In this document: piece after piece, positions 22,301-29,725 of the stretch
Position numbering within the stretch: the first letter of the stretch is position 1
How the letters are laid out: each line of letters begins with the position of its first letter
Assembly (NCBI RefSeq): GCF_035046485.1
Contig: NC_085136.1
Location: forward strand, 327,014,227 to 327,078,226
Length of the DNA stretch: 64,000 bases
Direction of reading: 5' to 3'
DNA from: Aedes albopictus
Lineage: Eukaryota > Arthropoda > Insecta > Diptera > Culicidae
The notes under the pieces: generated by a model
Told to the model about the DNA's origin: nothing
The model's input: the letters and a program-made list of their open reading frames with translations, nothing else
The model's database searches: none
Made by a program: the position numbers and the translations under genes

Positions 22301-22913
22301 GGAAGCGATGTATACTACAAGAACTCCAGATGAGGAAACTTTCGCAACCCTGATCATCGAAGCGGAAGCCGTTGTGAACTCTCGTCCACTGACTTTCATT
22401 CCGGTGGATCCGGGACAGCGAGAGGCCTTAACGCCAAATCATTTTTTATTAATGAGTTCGAGCGGAGTAACACAGCCGGCGAGGGCATTGGAGGAGGCCA
22501 GTAAAGCGTGTAGGAACAGCTGGAATCTGTGTCGGGTCATGGTGGACTCGTTCTGGCGTCGGTGGATACGTGAGTATCTAACCACGATTGCCCGGAGGAC
22601 TAGATGGTTTGAGGATGTGAAGCCGGTAGATGTTGGGGACCTGGTAATCGTTCTAGCCGAAGGAATACGGAATGGATGGACAAGAGGTCGGACCCTTGAA
22701 GTAATTCGAGGAACGGATGGTAGAGTACGGCAGGCAATCGTCCAGACGTCGACTGGAGTCATTCGTCGGCCGGTTGCGAAGCTAGCGCGTTTGGATATTG
22801 ATGGTAACATTGGCCAGAGCAGTTCCGATCCAAGTTACGGGTCGGGGAATGTTGCCGATTTGAGAGCCACTGTTGAATGCCCCTCGTCTGAGTTACCACG
22901 ATCGTCTATCTAA
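16365..22913 (+). CDS. BEL/Pao Gag-Pol polyprotein with N-terminal PHD finger
   Basis: One uninterrupted 2182-codon frame. Order of parts: a C4HC3 PHD-type zinc finger at residues 4-46 (Cys4, 7, 18, 21, His26, Cys29, 43, 46); a charged coiled coil at about 90-150; a Gly/Thr-rich linker; a DUF1759-type gag core from about 540 (LPMFSGNPEDWPVF); a CCHC knuckle near 764 (CLVCKEPGHKVREC) plus a second Cys-rich cluster; an aspartic protease near 876 (FLDDGSSRTLIEE); RT with YVDDYLDS near 1290; RNase H from about 1469 (HVFVDASEG); an integrase zinc-binding H-H-C-C region near 1784-1828; an integrase core with DYCGPL, SDNGTNF and GGSWERLVRS (D, D, E); and a C-terminal DUF5641-like part. The stop lies 64 nt inside the 3' LTR. 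All catalytic motifs look intact, so it may be functional. Confidence 0.95.
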   Translation: MDTCQACGIQTDDSLVQCDRCDSWWHFGCVGVSDSISEKSFICTKCFSATPPPPPPHHNEVLRLPPTDTMSVSSRRSSISNASARARLNLERLEVKKVLAEKMLDLELREQERKIELARMQKEGELERRKLELQRDYEEEKLRLMEEELLDAADRSLRSQQSSNSKVRQWRSQMQLGGACSTMQSPAANEVLGDREAPTATTTTTTTSVERITTVSGTGGETSGRQPAGDSGIETATHSVARMATGTGIGTVRKQPSNSAHKGETVNSFPPPPAAPVSAKQMNPSGVVNPHTTIAVSAHDSFSVGTSRPGHNSFVTTRSESGLGVPQSKFPPLSSNTVRQTQSLHTRPLESTFASLPHCVEGSFRPSNDLGEPMSTCFSRPIVSWRQSMLGHTIARPKPPRLMFDTSVCDESVIVTSQPNQVVPERYRNEFPVGEAEFGPETATTIRPAPVIPAQRTACGSSLGLSGMRSDPPTSDSQWGNSFEVQQPSQNASAGQGSSSFVTPSNPERQPGTHVQSSIRHPVDGPSSTQLAARQVMPRDLPMFSGNPEDWPVFISSFANSSQACGYTDAENLIRLQRCLKGPALEAVKSRLLFPAAVPHVIATLETLYGKPEHLIFMLLKKVREVPAPRPDKLETLIGFGIAVQNLCDHVEMGQQVAHLNNPTLLYELVDKLPANLKLDWAMFKQQAPITNLRTFAQFMSRLVTAAADVTLHMDPRTTQRGKPEKSREKNFLGAHSGSRRTEYPTKSDVPVGQSTRSGNFVTCLVCKEPGHKVRECKKFADMTVENRWKAVQTHSLCRTCIGAHGKRPCKSKKLCDVDGCQARHHSLLHSDVNQVETETAHGITNHHFVDRSSLFRILPVTLYANNRSIMVYAFLDDGSSRTLIEEDVVKYLGNEGEVNPLCLQWTANVKRIEKKSMKVSLEISGEQKTHLYQLVDVRTVNRLDLPRQSIRYTEMVKKYPYLGGLPIKDYEDAVPKILIGNDNSYLAAVLKIREGNPQEPIAAKTRLGWTIYGSVPDSSKNALTFHICSCESDSSLHELVKQYFSVESLGVKIVDGLQSREIQRANRILESSTKRIGQRYETGLLWRFDVFEFPDSYQMAVKRMVCLERRMAKNATIGESVRKQMVKYQEKGYIHRATEAELKEADPRRTWYLPLGVALNPKKPEKIRIFCDAAAMVDGVSLNSMLLKGPDLLSSLPAVLFGFRERRYALCADIKEMFHQIRIKKEDQHAQRLLWRDSPDEDPAVYIMDVATFGSTCSPCSAQYVKNINAVEHAAEFPAAAEAVIKKHYVDDYLDSADTIDEAVRQAEEVRIVHSRGGFHIRNWMSNSEEVLRRVGEPSMATKKHLSLDKSGVTERILGMLWCPDKDEFTYSTTLEVVTHPPTKRIVLRAVMSLFDPLGLMSFFVIHGKVLIQDIWRAKTNWDEPIPERLCRRWFQWTKLCEQLNCVRIGRCYFPDRGPADLESLQLHVFVDASEGAYACVAYFRAVYSGKVECALVAAKSKVAPLKSLSIPRMELQAAILGVRLKKMIREAHSLPIDECFYHTDSKNVLAWINSDHRNYRQYVAVRIGEILTESNEREWRWIPTKENVADDATKWGNGPCFSPACRWFRGPEFLYRSEEEWPVDNQFKYETSEEIRACLVHREDTNTETIEWSRFSNWKRLWRSVAYVQRFLSNLRKKVRGEPLQYGTLTQEELIASETSIWRQVQEAAYGEELRVLETAKRESVRAKLERNSKLRQLSPFLDTAGVLRSESRIQKAYFASYDTRCPIILPKDNPVTVLLVESYHRKYLHANGETVLNEMRQRFYISGHRTLIRSVTKRCNLCRIRKAVPIVPRMAPLPSARLQAYVRPFSYVGLDYCGPLAVRVGRATTKRWIALFTCLTIRAVHLEVVHSLSTESCKLAVRRFVARRGAPSEVYSDNGTNFVGASNELRREIENIGAGLAETFTNTHTKWCFNPPSAPHMGGSWERLVRSIKTALEAMYTTRTPDEETFATLIIEAEAVVNSRPLTFIPVDPGQREALTPNHFLLMSSSGVTQPARALEEASKACRNSWNLCRVMVDSFWRRWIREYLTTIARRTRWFEDVKPVDVGDLVIVLAEGIRNGWTRGRTLEVIRGTDGRVRQAIVQTSTGVIRRPVAKLARLDIDGNIGQSSSDPSYGSGNVADLRATVECPSSELPRSSI

Positions 22914-23376
22914 CGATGATCGCTACCGCGTCGACGAGGAAGAATGGGCAAGGTTTGGATAGATATTTGCTATTGTTTTTGATTGGAACATTCTACTTTG
23001 TATCGTGATAGTACGGACAAGATTTATTAGCTAAAATTGTCATAAAACCTACAAACTACGTTGAATTAAAACTTGAACTTGAATAAATACCATGCAAATT
23101 GAACTAGTAAGTATAGCTTAAAGTAATGACTAGGATTAATATTAATTAAAATGCTCTAAAGGTTGTAGGACGTGATTACATTCCGTAAACTATCTTTGTT
23201 GGGAGGACTCGTAGAGTGAGGTTAGACTCGATGTGAGTATTATATTGATCCTAAATGTTTATAATGCAGAAAACTAATAAGAAATTACAGCTTTTAGCAA
23301 CTTCCGTTACACACAAACAACGAGTTCGCTTAAAAGTAGTCCGAACCATCCGAACACTCCGTCCCCGTTCCCAACA
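22850..23376 (+). repeat. BEL 3' LTR
   Basis: Complete 527-bp LTR, TGTTGCCG to CCCAACA. The gag-pol stop (22911-22913) lies inside it. It is followed by the target duplication CACAC and then by the resumed LINE ORF2. Confidence 0.93.
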
Positions 23377-23381
23377 CACAC

Positions 23382-23807
23382 ATTAACCAGATAGAGTCGA
23401 TCCAAAAACAGTTTTTGTTATTTGCTTTAAGGAAACTAGGCTGGGCTCACTTACCGCTACCATCTTATGCGGCACGGAGCATGTTGATTCATTTAGATAG
23501 CCTCGAAAATCGAAGAGATTTTGCCATGATTGCTTTTATAACTGATGTTATATCAAATAGAATATGCTCCCCCACAATATTGGAAAATTTGAATTTCTCT
23601 GCTCCCACTCGTTTATTAAGGAATAGAAACTTATTTTTAATTAATTACCACAGAACAGACTATGCAAAACATGGGCCATTGAATAGAATGATGTCTTGTT
23701 ACAATACACATAGTGACAGAATTGATATGACTATGAGTAGAGATATGCTTAAGAAGGCATTTTTGAGACAAGTAGGGTTAGGTGATAGGTTTAAGCAACT
23801 ATTGTAA
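23382..23807 (+). pseudogene. LINE ORF2, C-terminal part resumed after the BEL insertion
   Basis: After the BEL element and one CACAC copy, ORF2 continues with INQIESIQKQF, LFALRKLGWAHLPLPSYAAR, HLDSLENRRDFAMIAFITDV and INYHRTDYAKHGPLNRM to a stop at 23807. These are the conserved end segments of CR1/Jockey-type ORF2. This piece proves that the LINE was full at its 3' end before the nested insertions. Confidence 0.88.
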
Positions 23808-23989
23808 TATAGTATACATATAATTGTAAAGGTCTACAAATTGATTGACGACAATAAATAAATAAAGTACGTGTGCGGAAACGCACACACAGAAGCTGCA
23901 AGTGGTTACTGACTGATATCGCTACCAGCTCAGTGCCTCTCCTTTATTCAATCTAGGTATAACATATTTACAATTTATTTCCATTTACC

Positions 23990-25077
23990 TACCAGTTGAT
24001 ACCTAGCTCTCCACTGAGCTGTGTGATGCACCTCCAAGGATGTACCTACCGTTCAACACTCCTCCTCATCACACCTCAGATCCGACGCGTCCCGAGCTTC
24101 ACCTGGCCGTACTCCTCCAGCCTACCGAGCTCCTCCTTAGCAACCGAGCTACCAGACTCCTCCTGGCTCCAAGCAGATTCTGCTACCAGGCCCTGGCTCC
24201 AAGCTACGTCTGCTACTAAGAGGCTACCAAGCTCCTCCTGGCCTCGAAGCGTCTTCCGCCTCAAGTACATTCTGCCATCCAGCTCCAGCGTCCATCGATC
24301 AGCCAGCACCCTCTGCCTCTTGGTTCCAGCGCAGGTCCAACACGGCTATCAATCATCACCAAGTGTTGGTCCCCTCACCGCATCTTGGTGTCGCAACGAA
24401 TATTGGCACCAGGCACATAACATAAGTGGAACTCTGGCTCAAAAAGTTGATGCCTTTCCGAGTTCGTACGCTGGTATACAGGGCATCGAAATGTCAAATG
24501 CATTATAACATTATTGCCATACTATTTTTCAGCATGTATACCATTTTTCATTGCTGCGAAGTAGAACAAAGACATCATAGATCTAGACTGGCAGCACGTG
24601 GAGAACTAAAATAGGACATAAATTATAATAAAACTTTGTAAATTCAAGTCAAAAATACGTTTTATGGCTTTAAATATAAAGGGAGATCGATATGTGAAAA
24701 GTGGATTTGTTATTTCGAAGATTTCAATGAATTTATGATAAAATTAAAAAGTGAATTTCCAGCAGCTAGTTTTGTGCATATCTCAGATGCCAATCTTCGA
24801 TCCTGTATTCTTTGCCAAAACTGGAATACTGGTTGGATCAGATGTTTTTTGTTTACCAAAATAAATGACAGTTCGACGCCTTTTATGAAAGATATAACAG
24901 TTTCGCGTGCTGGAAAAGGATACAACTTTTTCCTTCGCTCTGACCATAGAGTTCCACTTATGTTATGTGCACCAGGCCTCATCGCATCTTGACACCTCAT
25001 CGGGTATTGGCCTCCTCATCGTATCTTGGATACCGCATCTTGGTCTCCTCGCTTCCCGAACCACCACCAGGGCGTCC
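23990..25077 (-). repeat. Leader-like region with degenerate tandem motifs downstream of a copia PBS
   Basis: Minus-strand sequence following the copia primer-binding site at 25078-25094. It is rich in imperfect repeats (AAGATGCGNTGAGGNNACCAA near 24980-25060 and 24330-24400; GGAGCCAGGAGGAG/GAGGAGCTCGGTAG near 24100-24240). A 78-residue Glu/Leu/Gly-rich frame at 24309-24076 is a by-product of these repeats. No gag or pol motif is visible, so it is a decayed or non-autonomous copia derivative. Confidence 0.45.
24414..24969. mobile_element. hAT-like MITE with CACATAACATAAGTGGAAC ends
   Basis: Terminal inverted repeats of at least 22 bp (CACATAACATAAGTGGAACT and its complement) extend imperfectly to ~50 bp. 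Both sides carry CACCAGG (24407-24413 and 24970-24976), a 7- or 8-bp target duplication as in hAT elements. It has no coding capacity. Confidence 0.75.
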
Positions 25078-25094
25078 CTGGGCCCATAACCTAT
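25078..25094 (-). other. Copia-type primer-binding site
   Basis: The minus strand reads ATAGGTTATGGGCCCAG, the same initiator-tRNA-Met internal-fragment primer site used by the Drosophila copia family. The sequence just upstream on the minus strand ends in GGCCCA, consistent with an LTR end. Confidence 0.7.
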
Positions 25095-25500
25095 TGGGCC
25101 GTTCTTTCATTAACAGCGGAAACTATAGTGCAGGAAACTACTGTAGAGAAAATAACTTTATTAATTAAACTAAACTAACGAACGAATCAACACCGAACGT
25201 GTGCTCGCATGAATGGCGATTTGCTGAATGAAAGCACACATTGAATGGCGCGCAAGGGAATCGCGCCGTCGCAGCAGGCGGTGCTTTGTGCTGCCAGATG
25301 CGAAAGCTCACAGTTGTCAGCACAGCCGTAACGGTTAAAGCATCTTGATCGTTGCTCCATCCAATACACCGCAGTGCGGAATTCAAGCCCGTCAAGGAAC
25401 GGTTCGAGGAAGCGATCGACAGCTTTATAGCTACTGCTACTCTTCCTGAACACCCACTCATCCGAGCGCTGGTAACTTAGTTTTCACGTTTCACGTTTTC
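25095..25500 (-). mobile_element. Probable copia 5' LTR remnant
   Basis: Lies directly upstream (minus strand) of the copia PBS. It contains a TATAAA-type box (plus ~25420-25427) and AATAAAG (plus ~25152-25158) in the order expected for U3-R-U5. The far border and a matching 3' LTR were not found. The 88-98-residue frames here are not convincing genes. Confidence 0.5.
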
Positions 25501-25794
25501 ACTTTAATAAACATACACTGATTTGAAACAACTTTGACCAGTTTTTAGACATTTTTTGTAGGTATTTTAGCGATATTGTTCAATCTGAACATGGATTTCT
25601 TTGAAATTTCTTAGAATAAAACATCAAATCCAGATTTCTCGAGATTCCTCCTAAGGATTATTTTAAAAATTTGCCCAGAGATGCAGGATGGCCCCAGGAC
25701 TCGAGCCTTGAACTTCGTTTTGATGGACATTTTTATTTTATAATAAGCGTCTCAGGGGGCACCGTGGCTACGTAGTGAGTGCTTCTAGTATATT

Positions 25795-26519
25795 CTACAC
25801 AGCCATCATTGTTGACGCTGCCAGGCTTGTCAGCACCAATAGAAAACTCCATCCAAGTTCAGCGCTACCACCACCGCCATCACCGTTATTGTTACCGTTA
25901 CCTCCGCCATTACCACCATCCCCAATGCTTCCGCTACCACCACCACCATCATCGTTGCACCTATTCGAATTACACCTGAGGCAACCAAGCACCGAAAGAT
26001 TCGGTAGATCTATATTTGAACGACACAAATCCCACCTGGTGTCGAACATGCATCCCTTGATCCGCGTCGAAGGAGCTGATTCCGCTGAAATGTTTCAGTT
26101 TTCGATTTTTTAACTCATAATTCTAAACAGTTTTGAAGATTTATTTTACCAAACAGTGTCAAATTGAACGATGTGCACTGGTACTTTCCATTCCGAAGCA
26201 CCGACTCGTGCAACGTGGGAAAGAATAACCTGGATATTTCCTCGTACACTGCTTGTGAGTTCGCATCGTTGCACTGGGCCAATTTGATCTGCGCTGGGTC
26301 ATTGCATTTTGCAGGGCTAGGACACTCGTAGCACTCCAGAGCGGCGACTTGAAATAAAAGTATTTTATGATCAGTTTACATTTTTACTACTCGACCTTAT
26401 ACATCGAAATAAAGACTTTACAATACAGTGGAATCTTCTTCTTCTAGTATTCGAAAATAAGTACCTGTCGTAAAAAATATCACTATCAGAAGGGAACCAA
26501 CGAACGTTATTTCTGACAT
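25795..26519 (-). CDS. Ly6/uPAR-type small GPI-anchored protein, gene A
   Basis: Three exons on the minus strand: 26519-26465 (55 nt), 26347-26150 (198 nt) and 26084-25795 (290 nt), all with GT-AG introns of 117 and 65 nt and phase-1 junctions, giving 180 residues. Exon 1 encodes a signal peptide (MSEITFVGSLLIVIFFTT). The mature part starts near ALECYECPSPAKCND and has ten cysteines ending in GCLRCNSNRCND, the Ly6 three-finger pattern. A Gly/Asn-rich low-complexity linker of about 25 residues precedes a hydrophobic tail (LGWSFLLVLTSLAASTMMAV), fitting GPI attachment. Insect relatives (quiver/sleepless, boudin) act at the cell surface in channel modulation or septate junctions. The specific role here is unknown. 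It is a paralog of the gene at 47946-48563. Confidence 0.85.
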
Positions 26520-26553
26520 GTTTAGAGCGCTTGATACTGAGATTTCTGAGAGA

Positions 26554-26580
26554 ACTGACCTAATCGAACGATATTTATTC
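26554..26580 (-). promoter_or_regulatory. Candidate core promoter of gene A
   Basis: On the minus strand, AATAAATATCG is followed about 20 nt later by AGGTCAGTT, an arthropod TCAGT initiator, ~37 nt before the ATG. Gene B has the same AGGTCAGT string at a similar distance from its ATG. Confidence 0.35.
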
Positions 26581-26888
26581 ACTAGTCTGCCATCTAATGT
26601 ACAGGTGGAACGCCTTTGTTTAATCTATCGGTGATACAGATGGCCCATCAATTTGCGGGCAAACCGTTTTGGTAATCCGTATGCGATAACAGAACCACAC
26701 GTTTAGTCACTTGTTGTTCCTTATCAGACATCTACGCAACCCGGTGGTGATTCCTCAAGCCATTCATCTATTTCCGTTGAGCTTGTTGGAGTGGTCGACT
26801 CCAACTCCAACGCAATGTGCTTTACAAAATATAGCCCGAATGACACTATCCGGAACTTGATTCGGAAAGTAACTTGTTAGAATGCAAG

Positions 26889-27088
26889 TACAGTCAGGTT
26901 TTTTTTACGCGGGGGATACGTACCGCGTAAAAAAAACTCAGTTCAAAATTCAAAAAACCGCGTAAAAAAAGTCTCACCATTTTCCGACGAATCATGCCAA
27001 AATAAGACGAGGATTTTTTTTTTGCCTATGGAGTTTTCATTTACGCGGCCGCGTAAATAAAAACCGCGTAAAAAAAGACCTGACTGTA
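26889..27088. mobile_element. MITE with TACAGTCAGG ends and poly-A/CGCG core
   Basis: Ends TACAGTCAGGTTTTTTTTAC and its near-complement GTAAAAAAAGACCTGACTGTA, with TA at both borders. Internal ACGCGG/CCGCGTAAAAAAA motifs repeat several times in both orientations. No ORF. Confidence 0.8.
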
Positions 27089-27108
27089 TTCATATCGCCT
27101 TCAATTTA

Positions 27109-27750
27109 TCATCTCATGCAACATCTTATACGAGCGCAGCAGAGAAACGAATCCACCGCAGTATAAAACGACAGCACGAAGAGAGTAAGATTGCTGAAAC
27201 GCAGGAAAGTATGGACAGGGACGATATGCGGAGGTTTTATGCTACTGTCAATGGTGCGCGGCATAAGACTGCGCCAGTGCCCGCCATGTGCAATGATCGG
27301 AAAGGAGATTTGCTGACAGACTAAACAATGGTGGCAACCAGGTGCAAGGAACACTTTAAAAATTTGTTGGAAGCAGTGATGGAGCACCCAGGAACAGGAT
27401 GCAGTGGAACCACCAACAATGGATGGAAAGAGGTTAAGAGGGCAAAGAACATCTTGATGGTGAAAAACAACAAGGCTGCTGGGAAAGACGAGATCCCGGT
27501 CGAACTTCTTAAGCACGGAAGTGAGCAGCTACCTCAATCAATCCACCAGATTATTGTAAAGATTTGGGAGGATGAAGAAATGCCTACCAGCCGGTTGGAT
27601 GGTCTCATACGCTCAATCTACAAGAATTGCCACAGACTAGAGTTGCCAATTACAGAGGGATTACCCTTTTAAACTAGGCATATAGACTGTCGCGTGTCCT
27701 GTTCAACAGACTGAAACCTCTTGAGGAGTTCTTCGTCAGTAAATACTATT
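27109..27750 (+). pseudogene. RTE-type LINE fragment (linker and RT fingers)
   Basis: Plus-strand peptides MRRFYATVNGARHKTAPVP, then (after a stop) ATRCKEHFKNLLE, MVKNNKAAGKDEIPVELLKH, QIIVKIWEDEEMP and a frame-shifted VLFNRLKPLEEFFVS correspond to the region between endonuclease and RT and the first RT blocks. The catalytic YADD region is absent. It is dead and distinct in sequence from the RTE fragments at 50.7 and 55 kb. Confidence 0.75.
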
Positions 27751-27756
27751 TAAACT

Positions 27757-28541
27757 GCCCAACTAACATTTTCAGCGCTATAAGCTTCAGTCATTTGCTT
27801 TCTGTTGTGTAACTATCGAATTGAAGCAGTCAGCGCTGAATAAAAGGGAAGCTAGTCAAATATAAACCATAAGATAATACACGACTGCAAAACAAGCACC
27901 ATACATCTACCAAACTCGGTTTTCTGATATCAATCACTTGTCACTGGGGCTGCCTTTACTGCACTCTATTCCAACTCCGGGAGATTTCCCGGAAGATGTG
28001 AAAACTTAATCAAATCGAATAGGAGTTGCCACTAACAAAACAGCTGCTACTATATAGTACAATTCGTAATACCGACAAATCCACAAACCAGCAGCGCTTT
28101 GAAGGCCGTTATGCTATATCATTACAGCTAGAAGCTGTAATAAAGAAACTGTTGGTATACCAACACGGCTTGTCGGATGTGAACATTATTGTCAATACAA
28201 ACTTTAAGCGGAATTTATAGCTACTACACAAATACTTTACAGCTATCCATCTGTGTGCTGTGAAATTATTTGGGTTGCTTTTATTACACTTCAATCCAAC
28301 TCCGGAAGATATGCAAATCGAATAAGAGTCCCAGCCAATAAAACAGTTGCTTTTATACAATACGTTTTGAAATGTTGCCAAATACACAAAACAGCAGCGC
28401 TTCGTAGATGTTTAAAGAACACTCTTTCAGCTAGAAGCTGTGACGAAGAGCCTGTTGGCGCAACCACACAGCTTGTTCAATGTAATGTCTACATTGCGTT
28501 TGACGTTTCACAAGCTTTTGCAGCAAGTCGAAGTTGGGCAA
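27757..28541. repeat. Element with TGCCCAACT ends containing a ~300-bp tandem dimer
   Basis: Starts TGCCCAACTAACATT and ends AGTTGGGCA. Two diverged direct units (about 27945-28200 and 28255-28500) share CCAACTCCGG, AAAACAGNTGCT, CACAAANCAGCAGCGCTT, CAGCTAGAAGCTGT and a CACACNGCTTGT block. The short CCCAACTAACATT end also occurs at both repeats flanking gene B (47620 and 48692). Confidence 0.5.
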
Positions 28542-28613
28542 GGTTTCTTGTGGCACAATTATAAAGCCTTGTCTGGAGTAAAACAAAACGGGCTATTTTC
28601 TCTGCTATTTATA

Positions 28614-28730
28614 TATAGCAGTGTGGCAGCGAGGACATCATCGGGACCAGTGGATACGGAGATCGGGAGTTCGATTCCAAGTAATTATTTCATTTTAAAA
28701 AGCGATAATTTAAATTCCACATGTATGTAT
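28614..28730 (+). repeat. SINE-like repeat, shared with 49325-49440
   Basis: About 110 bp (GTGGCAGCGAGGACATCATC, then CAGTGGATACGGAGATCGGG, GAGTTCGATTCC and an AATTTTAAAAAGCGAT end) recurs in inverse orientation at 49325-49440. TGGCAGCGAGGA and GAGTTCGATTCC resemble pol III A and B boxes ~43 bp apart. A tRNA-derived SINE head is possible, but no tRNA cloverleaf can be drawn. Confidence 0.45.
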
Positions 28731-28757
28731 TGCGTCACAGTAGCCATAACCAAATTA

Positions 28758-29725
28758 TACAGGGTGTTAGGTTCCTGAGTGCAAACTTTTAAATGGGTGA
28801 TAGAGGACCATAAATGAAGAAAAAAATTGTTCTACGCATATGGTCAAATCTCATCCGATACGTAGTTATTGAACTTCCCATGTTTTTGACTCTTATTGCC
28901 TAAATTGGCTATAACTTGAAAATGGTCAAAGTTATCGCAGTTTTTTGACCCTTATTCGAAAGATTATTGAATTTTCTATCAAATGGCATCTATGAATTGA
29001 TTGAATTAGCTAAATAACTAAGTTTTCTAGAGCAAATATTAGCTCAAAAGTAGTGTATTTTAATTTGTTTTCGTCAATTATCTTTGAAAAAATGCGTAAA
29101 AATTTAGAAATTCTTTCTGTTGCAAAGTTGTGGCCCCTGTTCTACTCTACAATTCGTTCTTTGACATCAAACTTCCGTCTCTTATCGTTTTCTTGCAATT
29201 TTAATTCAAACATCGCATTTCAGATCATAAATTTGCAACTGCCATGGTTAGCACGTTTTTGCGCACTGTGCCGCACGTTTAAATCGAAATTGCAAGAAAA
29301 CGATAAGATCTAAAAGTGTGGTGTCAAAGAACGAATTGTAGAGTAAAACAGGGGGCACAACTTTGCCTAAGAAAGAATTTTAATTTATTACGCTTGTTTT
29401 AAAGATAATTGACAAAAACAAATTAAAACACGCCATTTTGAGCTACTTTGCTCTAGAAAACTTAGTTATTTAGCTAAACCAATCAATTCAAAGATGCCAT
29501 TTGATAGAAAATTCAACAATCTTTCAAATAAGGGTAAACAAATTGCGATAAGTTTGACCATATTCAAGTTATAGCCAGTTAAGGCAATAAGAGTCAAAAA
29601 CATGGGAAGTTCAATAACTACGTAATGGTTGAGTCTTGACCATATGCGTAGAACAATTTTTTTCACCATTTATGGTCCTCTATCACCCTTTAAAAAGTTT
29701 GCACTCATGAACCTAACACCCTGTA
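28758..29725. mobile_element. 968-bp full-length foldback element
   Basis: The ends TACAGGGTGTTAGGTTC and its complement GAACCTAACACCCTGTA are the start of arms that stay complementary for roughly 450 bp, with scattered differences, around a ~70-bp loop near 29215-29285. It is flanked by TA. The small frames inside are incidental. Confidence 0.8.

Larger units (their letters stand above)
13000..23376 (+). mobile_element. BEL/Pao LTR retrotransposon, intact coding region
   Basis: Two 527-bp LTRs (TGTTGCCG...CCCAACA) flank one long gag-pol frame. The host LINE is duplicated as CACAC at 12995-12999 and 23377-23381, a 5-bp target duplication usual for BEL elements. The two LTRs look identical by eye over all comparable positions, which implies recent insertion. 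The 5' LTR is split by a younger TIR element (13407-16199). A purine-rich tract (CGGGTCGGGGAA, 22838-22849) abuts the 3' LTR. No TGG-starting primer-binding site follows the 5' LTR directly. Confidence 0.93.
9065..23866 (+). mobile_element. CR1/Jockey-type LINE, split by nested insertions
   Basis: A two-ORF non-LTR retrotransposon whose ORF2 is interrupted by a TAA-flanked MITE (12368-12480), a second TAA-flanked MITE (12575-12839) and a complete BEL element (13000-23376). Removing the insertions and one copy of each target duplication makes the flanking ORF2 pieces read on. The 3' end after the stop at 23807 is short and ends in an AATAAATAAATAAAG-type tail near 23850-23866, typical of CR1-like LINEs. 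The 5' end was not located. The exact clade cannot be settled without a tree. Confidence 0.8.

Noticed and set aside
16535..22810. Many minus-strand and alternate plus frames of 60-160 codons across the BEL region
   Set aside because: They lie opposite or out of frame to the intact gag-pol frame and share no family resemblance.
23996..24508. 170-codon plus frame rich in Ser/Pro/Leu
   Set aside because: It is a translation of the degenerate tandem motifs on the opposite strand of a copia-derived leader and runs across a MITE border at 24414.
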